Source: an uncultured Eubacteriales bacterium
GTDB taxonomy: Bacteria; Bacillota; Clostridia; Oscillospirales; CAG-272
Length of the DNA: 64,000 nucleotides
Assembly (NCBI GenBank): GCA_902491535.1
Contig: CABUHS010000001.1
Location: 1-64,000, forward strand
Direction: 5' to 3'
Below the pieces are notes generated by a model. That model worked only from the letters and a program-made list of their open reading frames with translations, made no database searches and was not told the origin of the DNA. Positions 7,920 through 16,497 of the stretch are shown one piece after another. Position 1 is the stretch's first letter, and every line of letters starts with the position of its first letter. The position numbers were made by a program, and so were the translations under genes.

Positions 7920-8236
7920 CAGTGTTTCTGCACCGCCTCGATAAGTTTTTGATAAAACTCTTTCTGCATATCGATCACATCCTGAAAGTTGTAGGATTGA
8001 AAGACACCCGAATTGATCTTTGCCGTGATTTGATTTATGTTGTTACCTATGCGTTTTAGCTCAATAAGCAGCGGCTTTAGATCTTCAGCTACATTGATAG
8101 GCGTTTCAAGCGCCAGTGCAACAATATAGTCGGTGAGACTGCGTTTTGCACGCGCTGCTTTTCGGTGAATCATTTGTTTTTCTTTTTCAGTCAGACGGAT
8201 CGTCAGCGTCTGATTTCTTTTTCGTTTTTCAGCCAT
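7919..8236 (-). CDS. mobC: MobC-type relaxosome protein
   Basis: This protein has 105 residues. The basic start (KRKRNQTLTIRLTEKEKQMI) suggests a ribbon-helix-helix DNA binder, and the LIELKRIGNNINQITAKIN segment is typical of MobC/MbeC proteins, which help the relaxase open oriT. AAGGAG precedes the ATG. It is the first gene of the mob unit, overlaps mobA, and sits beside the probable oriT at 8237-8426. Confidence 0.82.
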   Translation of the reverse strand: MAEKRKRNQTLTIRLTEKEKQMIHRKAARAKRSLTDYIVALALETPINVAEDLKPLLIELKRIGNNINQITAKINSGVFQSYNFQDVIDMQKEFYQKLIEAVQKH

Positions 8237-8426
8237 TAATATTATCTCCTTAAAAAAGTGGGTTTGGGCTTCTGCCCGATGATTGCGACGACGGCGGACA
8301 GCCGGGCGCTCTGCTTGCCCCGGTCAAAGACCGGGAATAAGTCGGTAATGCCTCCGTGCTTTATCACCTGATTTGAATAATCGGTGCGGTTGGAAGATTC
8401 GCGTTTCACGGGCGAAACACGCCGAT
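8237..8426. other. probable origin of transfer (oriT)
   Basis: This 190-base gap between mobC and the RepA-like gene has three small inverted repeats. They are GGGC/GCCC at 8266-8277, CCCGGTC/GACCGGG around AAA at 8319-8335, and GTTTC/GAAAC at 8403-8418. Non-coding, repeat-rich DNA directly upstream of mobC-mobA is the usual place for a MOBP oriT. The nick site was not identified. Confidence 0.5.
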
Positions 8427-9557
8427 TTATCCTGCGCTCGGGTACTTTTCCGTTTCATCCGCTAATCTCGCTGAAAACGGCTCACGTTCGCTCACAGGGG
8501 CGCAAGGGACGGAAGGAACGCAGGATTTACCACCCCATGTTCTTCCGTCACTTACGGCACTTTCGTCACTGACAGAGGAATAGAAAATATCAACAAGCCG
8601 CTGACCATTGCTCCTGTGGTTTGTATACTGCACGCCGTATTCCTCAAGCGAATACCGCCAGCGGTTCATCATCTGCTTAAGGCTTTTTGCAGATAGTTGT
8701 TTTCCGCAGCACGAGTGGAATAATTCTGCAAACTCACTGTTTGTTCCACTGAATGTTTTTATCTCTTTCATAAACCGGGCAAGCGATACCATTTCATCAG
8801 GCAGTCTCATCTGCGGATTTTCAAGACTGTCGGAGACAAGATTCCAGATGCAGTTTTCTTTTGACAGCCTCATCTCCATTTCACGGTATTCAATATCTCT
8901 GCCCGTACAAACGAGCGTTGCCATCTCTGCGTTCCGCTTGCTTTTATCAAGCACGAATATCGCATCCATCGCTCCGCTGATTCCTGTTGTGCCGGAGAGT
9001 TTGTTCAGCGGATCGCTGTCACCTTGCTTTCGCAAATGATGCACAAGCAGAATAGAAATGCTCAGCTCGTCCGCAAGATGTTTCATCTGTCTGACCTCAT
9101 CGTAATCGTTTGCGTAGGATGTGTCGGTGTTGTTTGCGCGGACAATCTGAAAGGTATCGATAGCAACCAGTACCGTATCGGGATGTTCCGATACAAAACT
9201 CCGTATCTGCTCACACAGCCCGTCCGCCAGCGTTCCGGCGGCTGTAGCAAAATATGCGTTTTCGGGAACATCATCAGTGAGGACGCACAGCCGCTGCTGC
9301 ACTCTGCTTAGCGGATCTTCCAGACAGAGATACAGCGTTGTGCCTTTGTACGTCGGTAGATTCCAAATCGTCTCGCCCTTTGCAATGCGGACGCAGAGAT
9401 CAAGCACCATCCACGATTTGCCGATTTTCGGCGCTCCGCCGAGCATGGAAATCCCCTGAGGCAAAAGTGTGTCGACACAAAACTTCGTCGGCGGAAGCTT
9501 CATGTCCATCAATGTTTCACCATCGACGACGGTGAGTTTGGTTTTGGTTTCGTTCAT
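8427..9557 (-). CDS. RepA-like AAA ATPase (replicative helicase type)
   Basis: This 376-residue RecA-fold ATPase has a Walker A motif GAPKIGKS at 41-48 and a Walker B-like VLVAIDTF further on. The region LLVHHLRKQGDSDPLNKLSGTTGI matches the RSF1010 RepA/'AAA_25' family. In mobilizable islands these proteins probably act as helicases for replication of the excised circle. AGGAGG precedes the ATG. The C-terminal 30 residues are low-complexity and may be family-specific. A terminator hairpin lies upstream at 9594-9618, so this gene probably has its own promoter. Confidence 0.75.
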   Translation of the reverse strand: MNETKTKLTVVDGETLMDMKLPPTKFCVDTLLPQGISMLGGAPKIGKSWMVLDLCVRIAKGETIWNLPTYKGTTLYLCLEDPLSRVQQRLCVLTDDVPENAYFATAAGTLADGLCEQIRSFVSEHPDTVLVAIDTFQIVRANNTDTSYANDYDEVRQMKHLADELSISILLVHHLRKQGDSDPLNKLSGTTGISGAMDAIFVLDKSKRNAEMATLVCTGRDIEYREMEMRLSKENCIWNLVSDSLENPQMRLPDEMVSLARFMKEIKTFSGTNSEFAELFHSCCGKQLSAKSLKQMMNRWRYSLEEYGVQYTNHRSNGQRLVDIFYSSVSDESAVSDGRTWGGKSCVPSVPCAPVSEREPFSARLADETEKYPSAG

Positions 9558-9593
9558 TTTGAAAACCTCCTTCTGAATTTTTGCAACACAAAA

Positions 9594-9618
9594 GCTCCCG
9601 CCTTTTTTAGACGGGAGC
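9594..9618. terminator. terminator hairpin upstream of the RepA-like gene
   Basis: GCTCCCG and CGGGAGC surround a loop and are flanked by T-rich sequence on both sides. It could stop readthrough in either direction. Confidence 0.55.
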
Positions 9619-9695
9619 CTTTGTTATTGCGTAGATTTTTATCTCTCCATAAGTACCATACAGAAAATCACAAAAATGTTCCTGCAAAACAAAAA

Positions 9696-9722
9696 ATCCT
9701 CCGAAAAATTCTTTCAGAGGAT
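9696..9722 (-). terminator. rho-independent terminator of the sigma-like gene
   Basis: ATCCTC and GAGGAT bracket a 15-base loop, and TTTTTTG follows on the minus strand, 12 bases after the stop of the 299-residue protein. Confidence 0.6.
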
Positions 9723-9734
9723 AAAAAATCGTGC

Positions 9735-10634
9735 TTATTCCATTTTCGACTTCATTTCATAAAACTTTTCAAGCATCTTTTTCATTTGCTTTGAAACGGC
9801 GCTGTGCGTTTTATATCCAAGCGCCTGTGCGATCTCTTTCTGTGTCATATTGCTTTTTCGATAACGATAGATTTCACGCTGTGTGCTGTCGAGCGTTTGC
9901 AGATAGAGGTCTTCAAGCTGCTCGTCCGACATGCTTTCTGATTCTTTGAAAGTATCAGGAATCTCAACACCATCTTCTTTCAACTGCTCTAACGAAAGCA
10001 ATTCTTCTACATGCAATCTGAATTGATTCCACTTTCGGTCAAATGCAGTGCGGTCAAAATTATTTCGGATTTTCTTATTGAAATCTTCCTCCGCGCCGAT
10101 TTCTTTTGAGAGATTCATGATTTCCGGAACACTTTGTGTTTTCATAAACAGATTCATCATTTTGGAAAGGAAGATGTCCGAAAACTTGTCCGTTGCATAT
10201 TCGATTTCTTCGTCGGTCAGCTCACATACAGATTTATGAAGCTCATCAGCATAGGATTCCATTTCCTTTGTCAACGGTTCTTCCATTTCAGTCAGTACAG
10301 AGTCTATGATTTCAGATGATAACTCATCGTTTGCCATAAGCCCCATGACTGTTCCGGCTACCAGCTTTTCCTCCGCAGATTCCAAGCAGCCTATCGGTGA
10401 AAATTCAGTGAAGTTGAGCATCGAGCCGCGATTGGCAAGTATTTTTAACTGCTCCTCCCATGCTTTTAGAAAAAACTTCTTCGTGCGCATATACAATTTG
10501 CTTTGCTCACCTGACGCATGATCAAAGTCATATCCGGACACCTGTGCTGAAAAATCGTGCTTATGAAAATGCTCTTTCAGTTCATCTAACGTGGGTGTGC
10601 CGTTTTTTTCAAGCAAAGCCGTTCGGTCTGTCAT
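9735..10634 (-). CDS. regulator with sigma region 4-like helix-turn-helix
   Basis: This 299-residue protein is acidic and mostly helical, with no recognised enzyme motif in the first 230 residues. The last 60 (LDSTQREIYRYRKSNMTQKEIAQALGYKTHSAVSKQMKKML) form a helix-turn-helix resembling sigma-70 region 4/LuxR. It may be a transcription activator or an unusual sigma-like factor of the element. AAGGAAAG precedes the ATG and a TATAAT box lies at 10667-10672. Confidence 0.6.
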   Translation of the reverse strand: MTDRTALLEKNGTPTLDELKEHFHKHDFSAQVSGYDFDHASGEQSKLYMRTKKFFLKAWEEQLKILANRGSMLNFTEFSPIGCLESAEEKLVAGTVMGLMANDELSSEIIDSVLTEMEEPLTKEMESYADELHKSVCELTDEEIEYATDKFSDIFLSKMMNLFMKTQSVPEIMNLSKEIGAEEDFNKKIRNNFDRTAFDRKWNQFRLHVEELLSLEQLKEDGVEIPDTFKESESMSDEQLEDLYLQTLDSTQREIYRYRKSNMTQKEIAQALGYKTHSAVSKQMKKMLEKFYEMKSKME

Positions 10635-10917
10635 ATGTATATCTTTCCTTTTAAGTCGTTTTTACTATTATACCATGAAACTTAGGAAAAATCACCGATT
10701 TTGTCTGATTTGCCAGACAAAACGGAGGCGCAAGCCTGCGAGGTGAATTTTCGGGAAGACACCAAGCGCTGTTCACACTCGCCTCACGGTGTCTTCATTA
10801 TACCACATTATTCAACAGAATTATGTCGAGATGTAAAAATAAGGTGATTAAATTTTCATATGCAAAAGACAAGCGGTACAGATTACTTATACATTCACTG
10901 CACCGCTTATCTGATTG
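10635..10917. promoter_or_regulatory. regulatory gap with dyads
   Basis: TATAAT (minus strand, 10667-10672) serves the 299-residue gene; its -35 box is weak. Just upstream lies a clean dyad, TTTTGTCTG at 10699-10707 with CAGACAAAA at 10714-10722, a likely operator. A second dyad, GAAGACACC (10755-10763) and GGTGTCTTC (10788-10796), has a 24-base loop. No gene was found in this gap. Confidence 0.45.
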
Positions 10918-11199
10918 TCAGTTGTCGTTTGCTTCTGTGTCCTGCATCACTTCGATGAGCAGTCTTGCTGCAAGTTTAAATCCATCAGTGAATGCTTGCA
11001 GCTCATTCATGCTGTGCAGCTCTGATTCGCAGTCTTTGAGTTTTTCGAATATTTCTTTCTGCTGATCTGTAAGCGTTGCCAGCAAATCATTCTGATGTCG
11101 GATGATATATCCTAACACCTCACTGTATGCGCTCCCTCGCTTAAAACTGTGTTCCCCAGGGATAATGTTGCCGTAATATAAATCTTCAAGTGTTGTCAT
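10918..11199 (-). CDS. DUF6809-like small protein
   Basis: This 93-residue helical protein starts MTTLEDLYYGNI and has SYSEVLGY-type and FKLAARLLIEVM segments. These resemble the DUF6809 proteins found on many Clostridia elements. The function is unknown. The start overlaps the upstream 82-residue gene by 14 bases. Confidence 0.6.
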   Translation of the reverse strand: MTTLEDLYYGNIIPGEHSFKRGSAYSEVLGYIIRHQNDLLATLTDQQKEIFEKLKDCESELHSMNELQAFTDGFKLAARLLIEVMQDTEANDN

Positions 11200-11434
11200 C
11201 GTCCCACCTCACATAAGAAGAGGACGACACAGTATCGGTTATCCCCGATACTGTGTCGTCCTCAATTTTCATTTTGTCTGCCGCAATTAACGAATGCTTC
11301 ACAAGCAACATGTCAACCCAAGTCCGATTATCGTACTCCGACGATCGACCGCTTGTCATGTAATCTGTAATTGCCGCACTTATAACTCCGTACTTTTCAC
11401 CGCTGTAAATTTCAGCAATGCTTATCTGTGCCAT
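11186..11434 (-). CDS. small hypothetical protein
   Basis: This 82-residue protein has no recognised family. AAGGAGG precedes the ATG. It lies 59 bases after the RT-nitrilase gene and overlaps the DUF6809-like gene, so it belongs to the same transcriptional direction and perhaps the same operon. It could belong to the element backbone or to the defence cargo. Confidence 0.5.
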   Translation of the reverse strand: MAQISIAEIYSGEKYGVISAAITDYMTSGRSSEYDNRTWVDMLLVKHSLIAADKMKIEDDTVSGITDTVSSSSYVRWDDDNT

Positions 11435-11493
11435 ATCCGCACCTCCTTGCAGTACAACACAATACCACAGAAAGGTGCGGAAGTCCAGAGATT

Positions 11494-14400
11494 TTATGCC
11501 TTAGAATCAAATTCATTCCATAATGCATATTGTTGTTTTAGTTTTGCAATATTAGAATCAAAATTCGGAGGGGTTTGTTTATAATACTTCGAATCGGGAG
11601 ATTTTGCCTGTAGCATATTACCTTTGATTTGAAATTCTCTTAATCCGGAAATATCAATAGTGTCAATTAACACAGCAGAATTTTTTCCGCCCTTTACTTT
11701 GAGTATATCCCGTTCCTCAGTTTTAGACGGCCTTGTAATTCTACTGTCGCCAAATTCAGAGGTATTAACCTGTATACAAAAACAATGTAAATCCCGCGAT
11801 AGCGATTCAACGATGTTGCTATAGTAATTGGTATCTTTATTCCATTCTACAGCAATCAGTGCATCGATATATGACTGAAATATTGATCTATCAGAGATAG
11901 ATGATAACTCGTAGCAACAATAAACAGAAAACCAAAAGTTATTCCAATCATATAACTCGTAACCTTCTCCTTCTCTGACTTTGCAGCCATAACTCTCAAT
12001 TTTTTCTTTTTCATGAGGAGCAATATGCACTTTTTTGTGAAAATGAATATAACTGAATTTATAATCATCCTCAACGAAAGGTAAAACAACTGCTGTTAGA
12101 TTATTTATTGATGGGTTTGTAGTATCATCATTTGATTTAAATTTCAAATGTTCAATTCCAGTAATAATTGCTATTTGGTTCTTTGCACATGTCCTTGCCA
12201 AAATTGGAAGCCATTCAAACGGCAGATACCCCTCTGGCAAAACCAACATATCAGCTTTACACCGGATTGCCTCGTTAACAGTTTCTGCAAGCTGCTTATA
12301 TCTTTGATAATTTCGATTCGGACAATCTTTCAACACTTTTTCAAAATCCGATTCACGCAAAATAGTATTTGCTATGGCAATTTTTATATTGTCGAACTTT
12401 TTATTTTCGACTTTAATCGCCACAGTCTGCTTTCCCGCCATAGGAATTGACTTAGCCCTTACAATTTTATTGATGCTGCTATCATCCGAATGATTGCAGT
12501 AGTTTAATTCGAGATAGCGTTTTTTATAACCGTTTATATCTTCGTCGTTAAGATCTCCATTCTGATATTTAAGCTTTTTCAGAATACCATAAATCGTCAA
12601 GTCATTCATTGTAATCAGATATGGATAGAACATATAATCCTTCTCACAATTATCAAAATAATCAAAAATATAGTTTGAATTTTTAACGGTTTCAAAATTT
12701 GTACAGTTTATAGATTGGTCATCAAATATAGTATCATTATTACCATCAAGGAATCCATCGATTAGTACCGGCATTGCATATTTATCACACATACGTGTTT
12801 TGCAATATGATTTATTCATCTGTTCTATCTTCATTTCACTAAATTCAAAACTAGATATATCCGGCGCTATTTTTTCTATTTCTTGCTTTAATTTTTTTGA
12901 CTCTTTGCCCCAGGAAAGAGATAAAGTTCTGTAAATAGCGGAAGCAAGTATTCCGTATAGAGTAATCCGCAATTTGCTTATATCTCCATCAGTATCAACA
13001 ATGCATATTTTATTAATTGCCTGTACTATGCGATTAACAAATTTTAGATATGTTTCAAATTTATCGTTAATTATTAAAATCTCTAAAACCTTTTCCCAAA
13101 CCAAATAGTTTTCAACCGTTACCTGATTGGTAAATATTTTTTCAATATCTGCATCAAATTGCTTTTCTAGTTTATCGTGTATCAATCCACTAACTCGCAT
13201 ATATTTGCCTAAATATTTAGAAAGCATGAATTTATCAACAGCAATATTGTCAACACCTCTGAGTTTGTTTGGACCATCTTTTTCGCTCAAGCTAAAAATT
13301 TCCGTATAATCATCATTTTGAAATACAGCTTCATCTTCGGGCAAAAAGCGAAACTCACTCTTATTTTTATAAAGCTTTTCTTTAAAACATGAAAGAAGGG
13401 CATCTGATTGTGCCGAATTGAAATAGAAAATTTTAACTTTTTCTTGCTGTACAAGAATTTTTGACCTCATAAACTGATTATATGTTGGATTCACTGTATA
13501 AATAATTTCGTTATTATCATCCGAATTTGATCGTTCCTCATTTGTTTCATCAGTAGACTTTTCAGGTATTAATAATAAGCCGTTATTCTTGTTATCTTTA
13601 CAACAGCAATCCCTTTTCTGCCATGCATTACAGTTGGTTAGATAATGCTGTATAACCTCATCAGCAGTCAAATTTCCGGTCTTGGCTTCTTTGTATATAT
13701 AACTGTTTTTCTCTACCTTTTCGACGATAATTATGTCATCAACATATCGACCATAATATATTGGATTCCAACCATTGATTAAAGCATCATCAAACTTACT
13801 CAACGCAAAGTTTGACAATACATTGGATGGATAAAACCCTATCGGCAAAACATTACGGTTCTCAATAAGATTTGGGCATTCCATCCGAAGTGTGTTACTA
13901 TATCTTTCTATTACATTCCAAATAAACCGCGTCAAACCGGAAGCAAGTTTTTTATATTCATCATCGAGTTGACAGTCTTCATCATTTATAATGGTATCGA
14001 CAAAACTAGTCAATTCATCTTGACTAATATCGACTTGATAAAAAAATCTTTGAAAATCAAGCATAAGTATAACGACATCTTGATTTTTATTTAAAGACTT
14101 CTGCGCATAGTTTAATGCTGTATCTCTCCAACTTTCATACTGTTGAAAATATGGTTCAAATAAATAAGGAGAATATGTAGGCTGCCCATTATCGTCAAGC
14201 AGATTTTTACGCATACGATTACCATATGAATGTTCGTAAATTTTGTTATCTATCTTATTGCCTATAATGAGTAACCATACTATCCCTAAAATATATCCCT
14301 CAACATTCATATCCATAAAATACTGTAGTTTATCCACTTCAGTAATATTGTTATTCCAGTTTGAGATAAATCCTTTTTTCGACGAATTTTTAATAGCTTT

Positions 14401-14616
14401 GGGATATGATATAAAACCAATAGAGTTTATGATATCCTCCCATTCTTCCGTCTCGATTTTTTGCGATAGTCTTTTAAATTGAGAATCAAATTTAGGAGAA
14501 ACTTCGTATTCTACAATTTTGTCACGAAGAATCAATTGTGTTTTATCAAAGAAAACACTGGATTTTAACTTTTTATATGCTTGTTGAAGAAGCGAACAAT
14601 ATTTAAATTCCGTCAT
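11494..14616 (-). CDS. reverse transcriptase-nitrilase fusion (DRT type 1, UG1/UG5-like)
   Basis: This is a 1040-residue defence-associated reverse transcriptase. The RT domain (about 90-400) has motif A LDFQRFFYQVD (Asp187) and the catalytic YVDD at 291-294. A helical linker fills about 450-720. The C-terminal nitrilase (carbon-nitrogen hydrolase) domain (about 740-1000) keeps the Glu-Lys-Cys triad: Glu795 in LPEGY, Lys861 or 862 in FHKKVH, and Cys900 or 901 in VYCCYEL. An RT fused to a nitrilase defines DRT type 1 (UG1) and also occurs in the related UG5 group, both linked to phage defence. It is the last large gene of the cargo operon. No retron-type or intron RNA was seen. Confidence 0.88.
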   Translation of the reverse strand: MTEFKYCSLLQQAYKKLKSSVFFDKTQLILRDKIVEYEVSPKFDSQFKRLSQKIETEEWEDIINSIGFISYPKAIKNSSKKGFISNWNNNITEVDKLQYFMDMNVEGYILGIVWLLIIGNKIDNKIYEHSYGNRMRKNLLDDNGQPTYSPYLFEPYFQQYESWRDTALNYAQKSLNKNQDVVILMLDFQRFFYQVDISQDELTSFVDTIINDEDCQLDDEYKKLASGLTRFIWNVIERYSNTLRMECPNLIENRNVLPIGFYPSNVLSNFALSKFDDALINGWNPIYYGRYVDDIIIVEKVEKNSYIYKEAKTGNLTADEVIQHYLTNCNAWQKRDCCCKDNKNNGLLLIPEKSTDETNEERSNSDDNNEIIYTVNPTYNQFMRSKILVQQEKVKIFYFNSAQSDALLSCFKEKLYKNKSEFRFLPEDEAVFQNDDYTEIFSLSEKDGPNKLRGVDNIAVDKFMLSKYLGKYMRVSGLIHDKLEKQFDADIEKIFTNQVTVENYLVWEKVLEILIINDKFETYLKFVNRIVQAINKICIVDTDGDISKLRITLYGILASAIYRTLSLSWGKESKKLKQEIEKIAPDISSFEFSEMKIEQMNKSYCKTRMCDKYAMPVLIDGFLDGNNDTIFDDQSINCTNFETVKNSNYIFDYFDNCEKDYMFYPYLITMNDLTIYGILKKLKYQNGDLNDEDINGYKKRYLELNYCNHSDDSSINKIVRAKSIPMAGKQTVAIKVENKKFDNIKIAIANTILRESDFEKVLKDCPNRNYQRYKQLAETVNEAIRCKADMLVLPEGYLPFEWLPILARTCAKNQIAIITGIEHLKFKSNDDTTNPSINNLTAVVLPFVEDDYKFSYIHFHKKVHIAPHEKEKIESYGCKVREGEGYELYDWNNFWFSVYCCYELSSISDRSIFQSYIDALIAVEWNKDTNYYSNIVESLSRDLHCFCIQVNTSEFGDSRITRPSKTEERDILKVKGGKNSAVLIDTIDISGLREFQIKGNMLQAKSPDSKYYKQTPPNFDSNIAKLKQQYALWNEFDSKA

Positions 14617-14663
14617 AATTTTTAATTACTCCCTGCATATATTTTCGTTCTGTATTTAGAATG

Positions 14664-16481
14664 TTAACTGTCATTTTCACCATCAAACTCGACAATGATA
14701 TCTATAAATTCTTTGCCATATTTATCAAGCTTCGCTTTTCCGACACCTGAGACCTCTAAAAATTCATCCGGAGTATGAGGACATTTTTTGCACATGTCTA
14801 CAAGTGTAGCATCCGAAAAAACGACATATGCAGGTACATTTTGCTTTGATGCAATCTTTTTTCGTAGTTGTTTAAGTTCGTCTAACATAGTTGCCTTAAC
14901 TTCACTACCTGTATTTACTATTTTTTTCTGCTGTTGCTTCACAATCTTCATCATCAAAGAAATATTCCCATGCAAAACATCATAACTTGTTGAAGTCAAT
15001 TTCAAAACCGGATACTCCGAGTTGTCAACAATGATATATCCTTTTTCATCAAGGTAATCAATTATATCTCGAACTCTCTTTTCAGTTTGAACCGACATGA
15101 GACCGTATGTTGACTGTTTATCCAAACCTAACGATAACAACCGCGCATTTTTACTTCCACGCAATATATCAATTATCATTTTTTTGCCGAAACGCTGTCC
15201 GGTCTTTGCTATACAGGATAATATCTTTTGAGCATCTATAGTAATGTCCACAGTCTCAAAATTAGATAAACAATGAGAACAATTCCCGCAGTATGTGCTG
15301 CTTTTTTCTCCGAAATATTTAAGAATATAATGGCGCAAGCAATCACTTGTTGTACTGTAAAATGTCATGTATTTCAGTCGTTCCAAATCGCGTTTGCGAA
15401 CGATAAGCTGTTCGTCTTCGGTCAGATTTGGATTTGGCTCAGTATTTTCAATTAAAAATTGATTTGTCCGAACATCCTGCGGAGCATATAGCAATATACA
15501 ATCGGCATTTTCTCCGTCACGTCCGGCTCTCCCGGCTTCCTGATAATAGCTCTCAATATTTTTCGGCATATTATAATGAATGACGAAAGCCACATTAGAT
15601 TTATCTATACCCATACCGAAAGCATTAGTAGCTACCATAATCGGTTTGCGGTCATAGACAAAATCATCCTGATTGATTCTGCGTTCATCTTCTGATAATC
15701 CGGCATGGTATTTTGTTGCAGAAAATCCGTTTTCCAGAAGCAACAAGCACACATCTTCAACCGTTTTTCTTGTAGCGCAATATATGATTCCGGATTTTCC
15801 TGTTCGTTCTTTCACTAATTCGAGGAGTTTGAGCGGTTTGGAATTTTGCTTTTCAACACCGAAGAATAAATTAGGACGGTCAAAGCCGGTAGTGATCATA
15901 AACGGACTATGAAGCTGTAAGATTCTTGCTATATCCGCCTTTACTTCATCGGTAGCAGTTGCCGTAAACGCTCCGACTATCGGGCGATGTGAAAGAGAGG
16001 AAATAAATTCAGTGATTTTCAGATAGCTTGGTCTGAAGTCCTGTCCCCATTGTGATACACAGTGAGCCTCATCGACTGCAATCAAGGAAATATTAACTTT
16101 TTCGCATACATTTAAAAATTCCCGTGTTGCAAGCCGCTCAGGGGCTACATATATGATTTTATATTTTTCGGCAACTGCGTTTTGCAAAACCTTTGCGTAT
16201 TGGTTGGGTGACAAAGAACTGTTGATATAAGCGGCCGCAACACCGGACTGTACAAGAGAACTGACCTGATCCTTCATCAGAGATATCAGAGGTGAAACAA
16301 CAATAGTTATCCCCTCAAATATCAATGCTGGAACTTGGTAACAAATAGATTTTCCTGCACCTGTTGGCATAATACAAAGAACATCTCTGCCGGAAAGAAG
16401 AGAATCTACTATTTGCTCCTGTCCCACACGGTAAAAATCGTGTCCAAAGTATTCTTTTAACACACTAAATTTATTTTTCAT
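14664..16481 (-). CDS. recQ: RecQ-family DNA helicase
   Basis: This is a 605-residue 3'-5' DNA helicase. Walker A TGAGKS is at 40-45 and DEAH at 137-140, followed by the RecQ signature CVSQWGQDFRPSY. The C-terminal helicase lobe has YYQEAGRAGRDG. The zinc cysteines are in CGNCSHC, and a winged-helix and an HRDC domain (about 525-600) end the protein. All motifs look intact. It lies 16 bases after the type III Res gene and 47 bases before the RT gene, so it is part of the cargo operon rather than an isolated housekeeping copy. Its role in this operon is inferred. Confidence 0.9.
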   Translation of the reverse strand: MKNKFSVLKEYFGHDFYRVGQEQIVDSLLSGRDVLCIMPTGAGKSICYQVPALIFEGITIVVSPLISLMKDQVSSLVQSGVAAAYINSSLSPNQYAKVLQNAVAEKYKIIYVAPERLATREFLNVCEKVNISLIAVDEAHCVSQWGQDFRPSYLKITEFISSLSHRPIVGAFTATATDEVKADIARILQLHSPFMITTGFDRPNLFFGVEKQNSKPLKLLELVKERTGKSGIIYCATRKTVEDVCLLLLENGFSATKYHAGLSEDERRINQDDFVYDRKPIMVATNAFGMGIDKSNVAFVIHYNMPKNIESYYQEAGRAGRDGENADCILLYAPQDVRTNQFLIENTEPNPNLTEDEQLIVRKRDLERLKYMTFYSTTSDCLRHYILKYFGEKSSTYCGNCSHCLSNFETVDITIDAQKILSCIAKTGQRFGKKMIIDILRGSKNARLLSLGLDKQSTYGLMSVQTEKRVRDIIDYLDEKGYIIVDNSEYPVLKLTSTSYDVLHGNISLMMKIVKQQQKKIVNTGSEVKATMLDELKQLRKKIASKQNVPAYVVFSDATLVDMCKKCPHTPDEFLEVSGVGKAKLDKYGKEFIDIIVEFDGENDS

Positions 16482-16497
16482 TAATAATCCTCATTTA

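Noticed and set aside
11494..14616. Retron or group II intron reverse transcriptase
   Set aside because: The C-terminal nitrilase domain, the lack of a maturase X domain and the absence of a retron-type RNA with inverted a1/a2 repeats point to a DRT-type RT.
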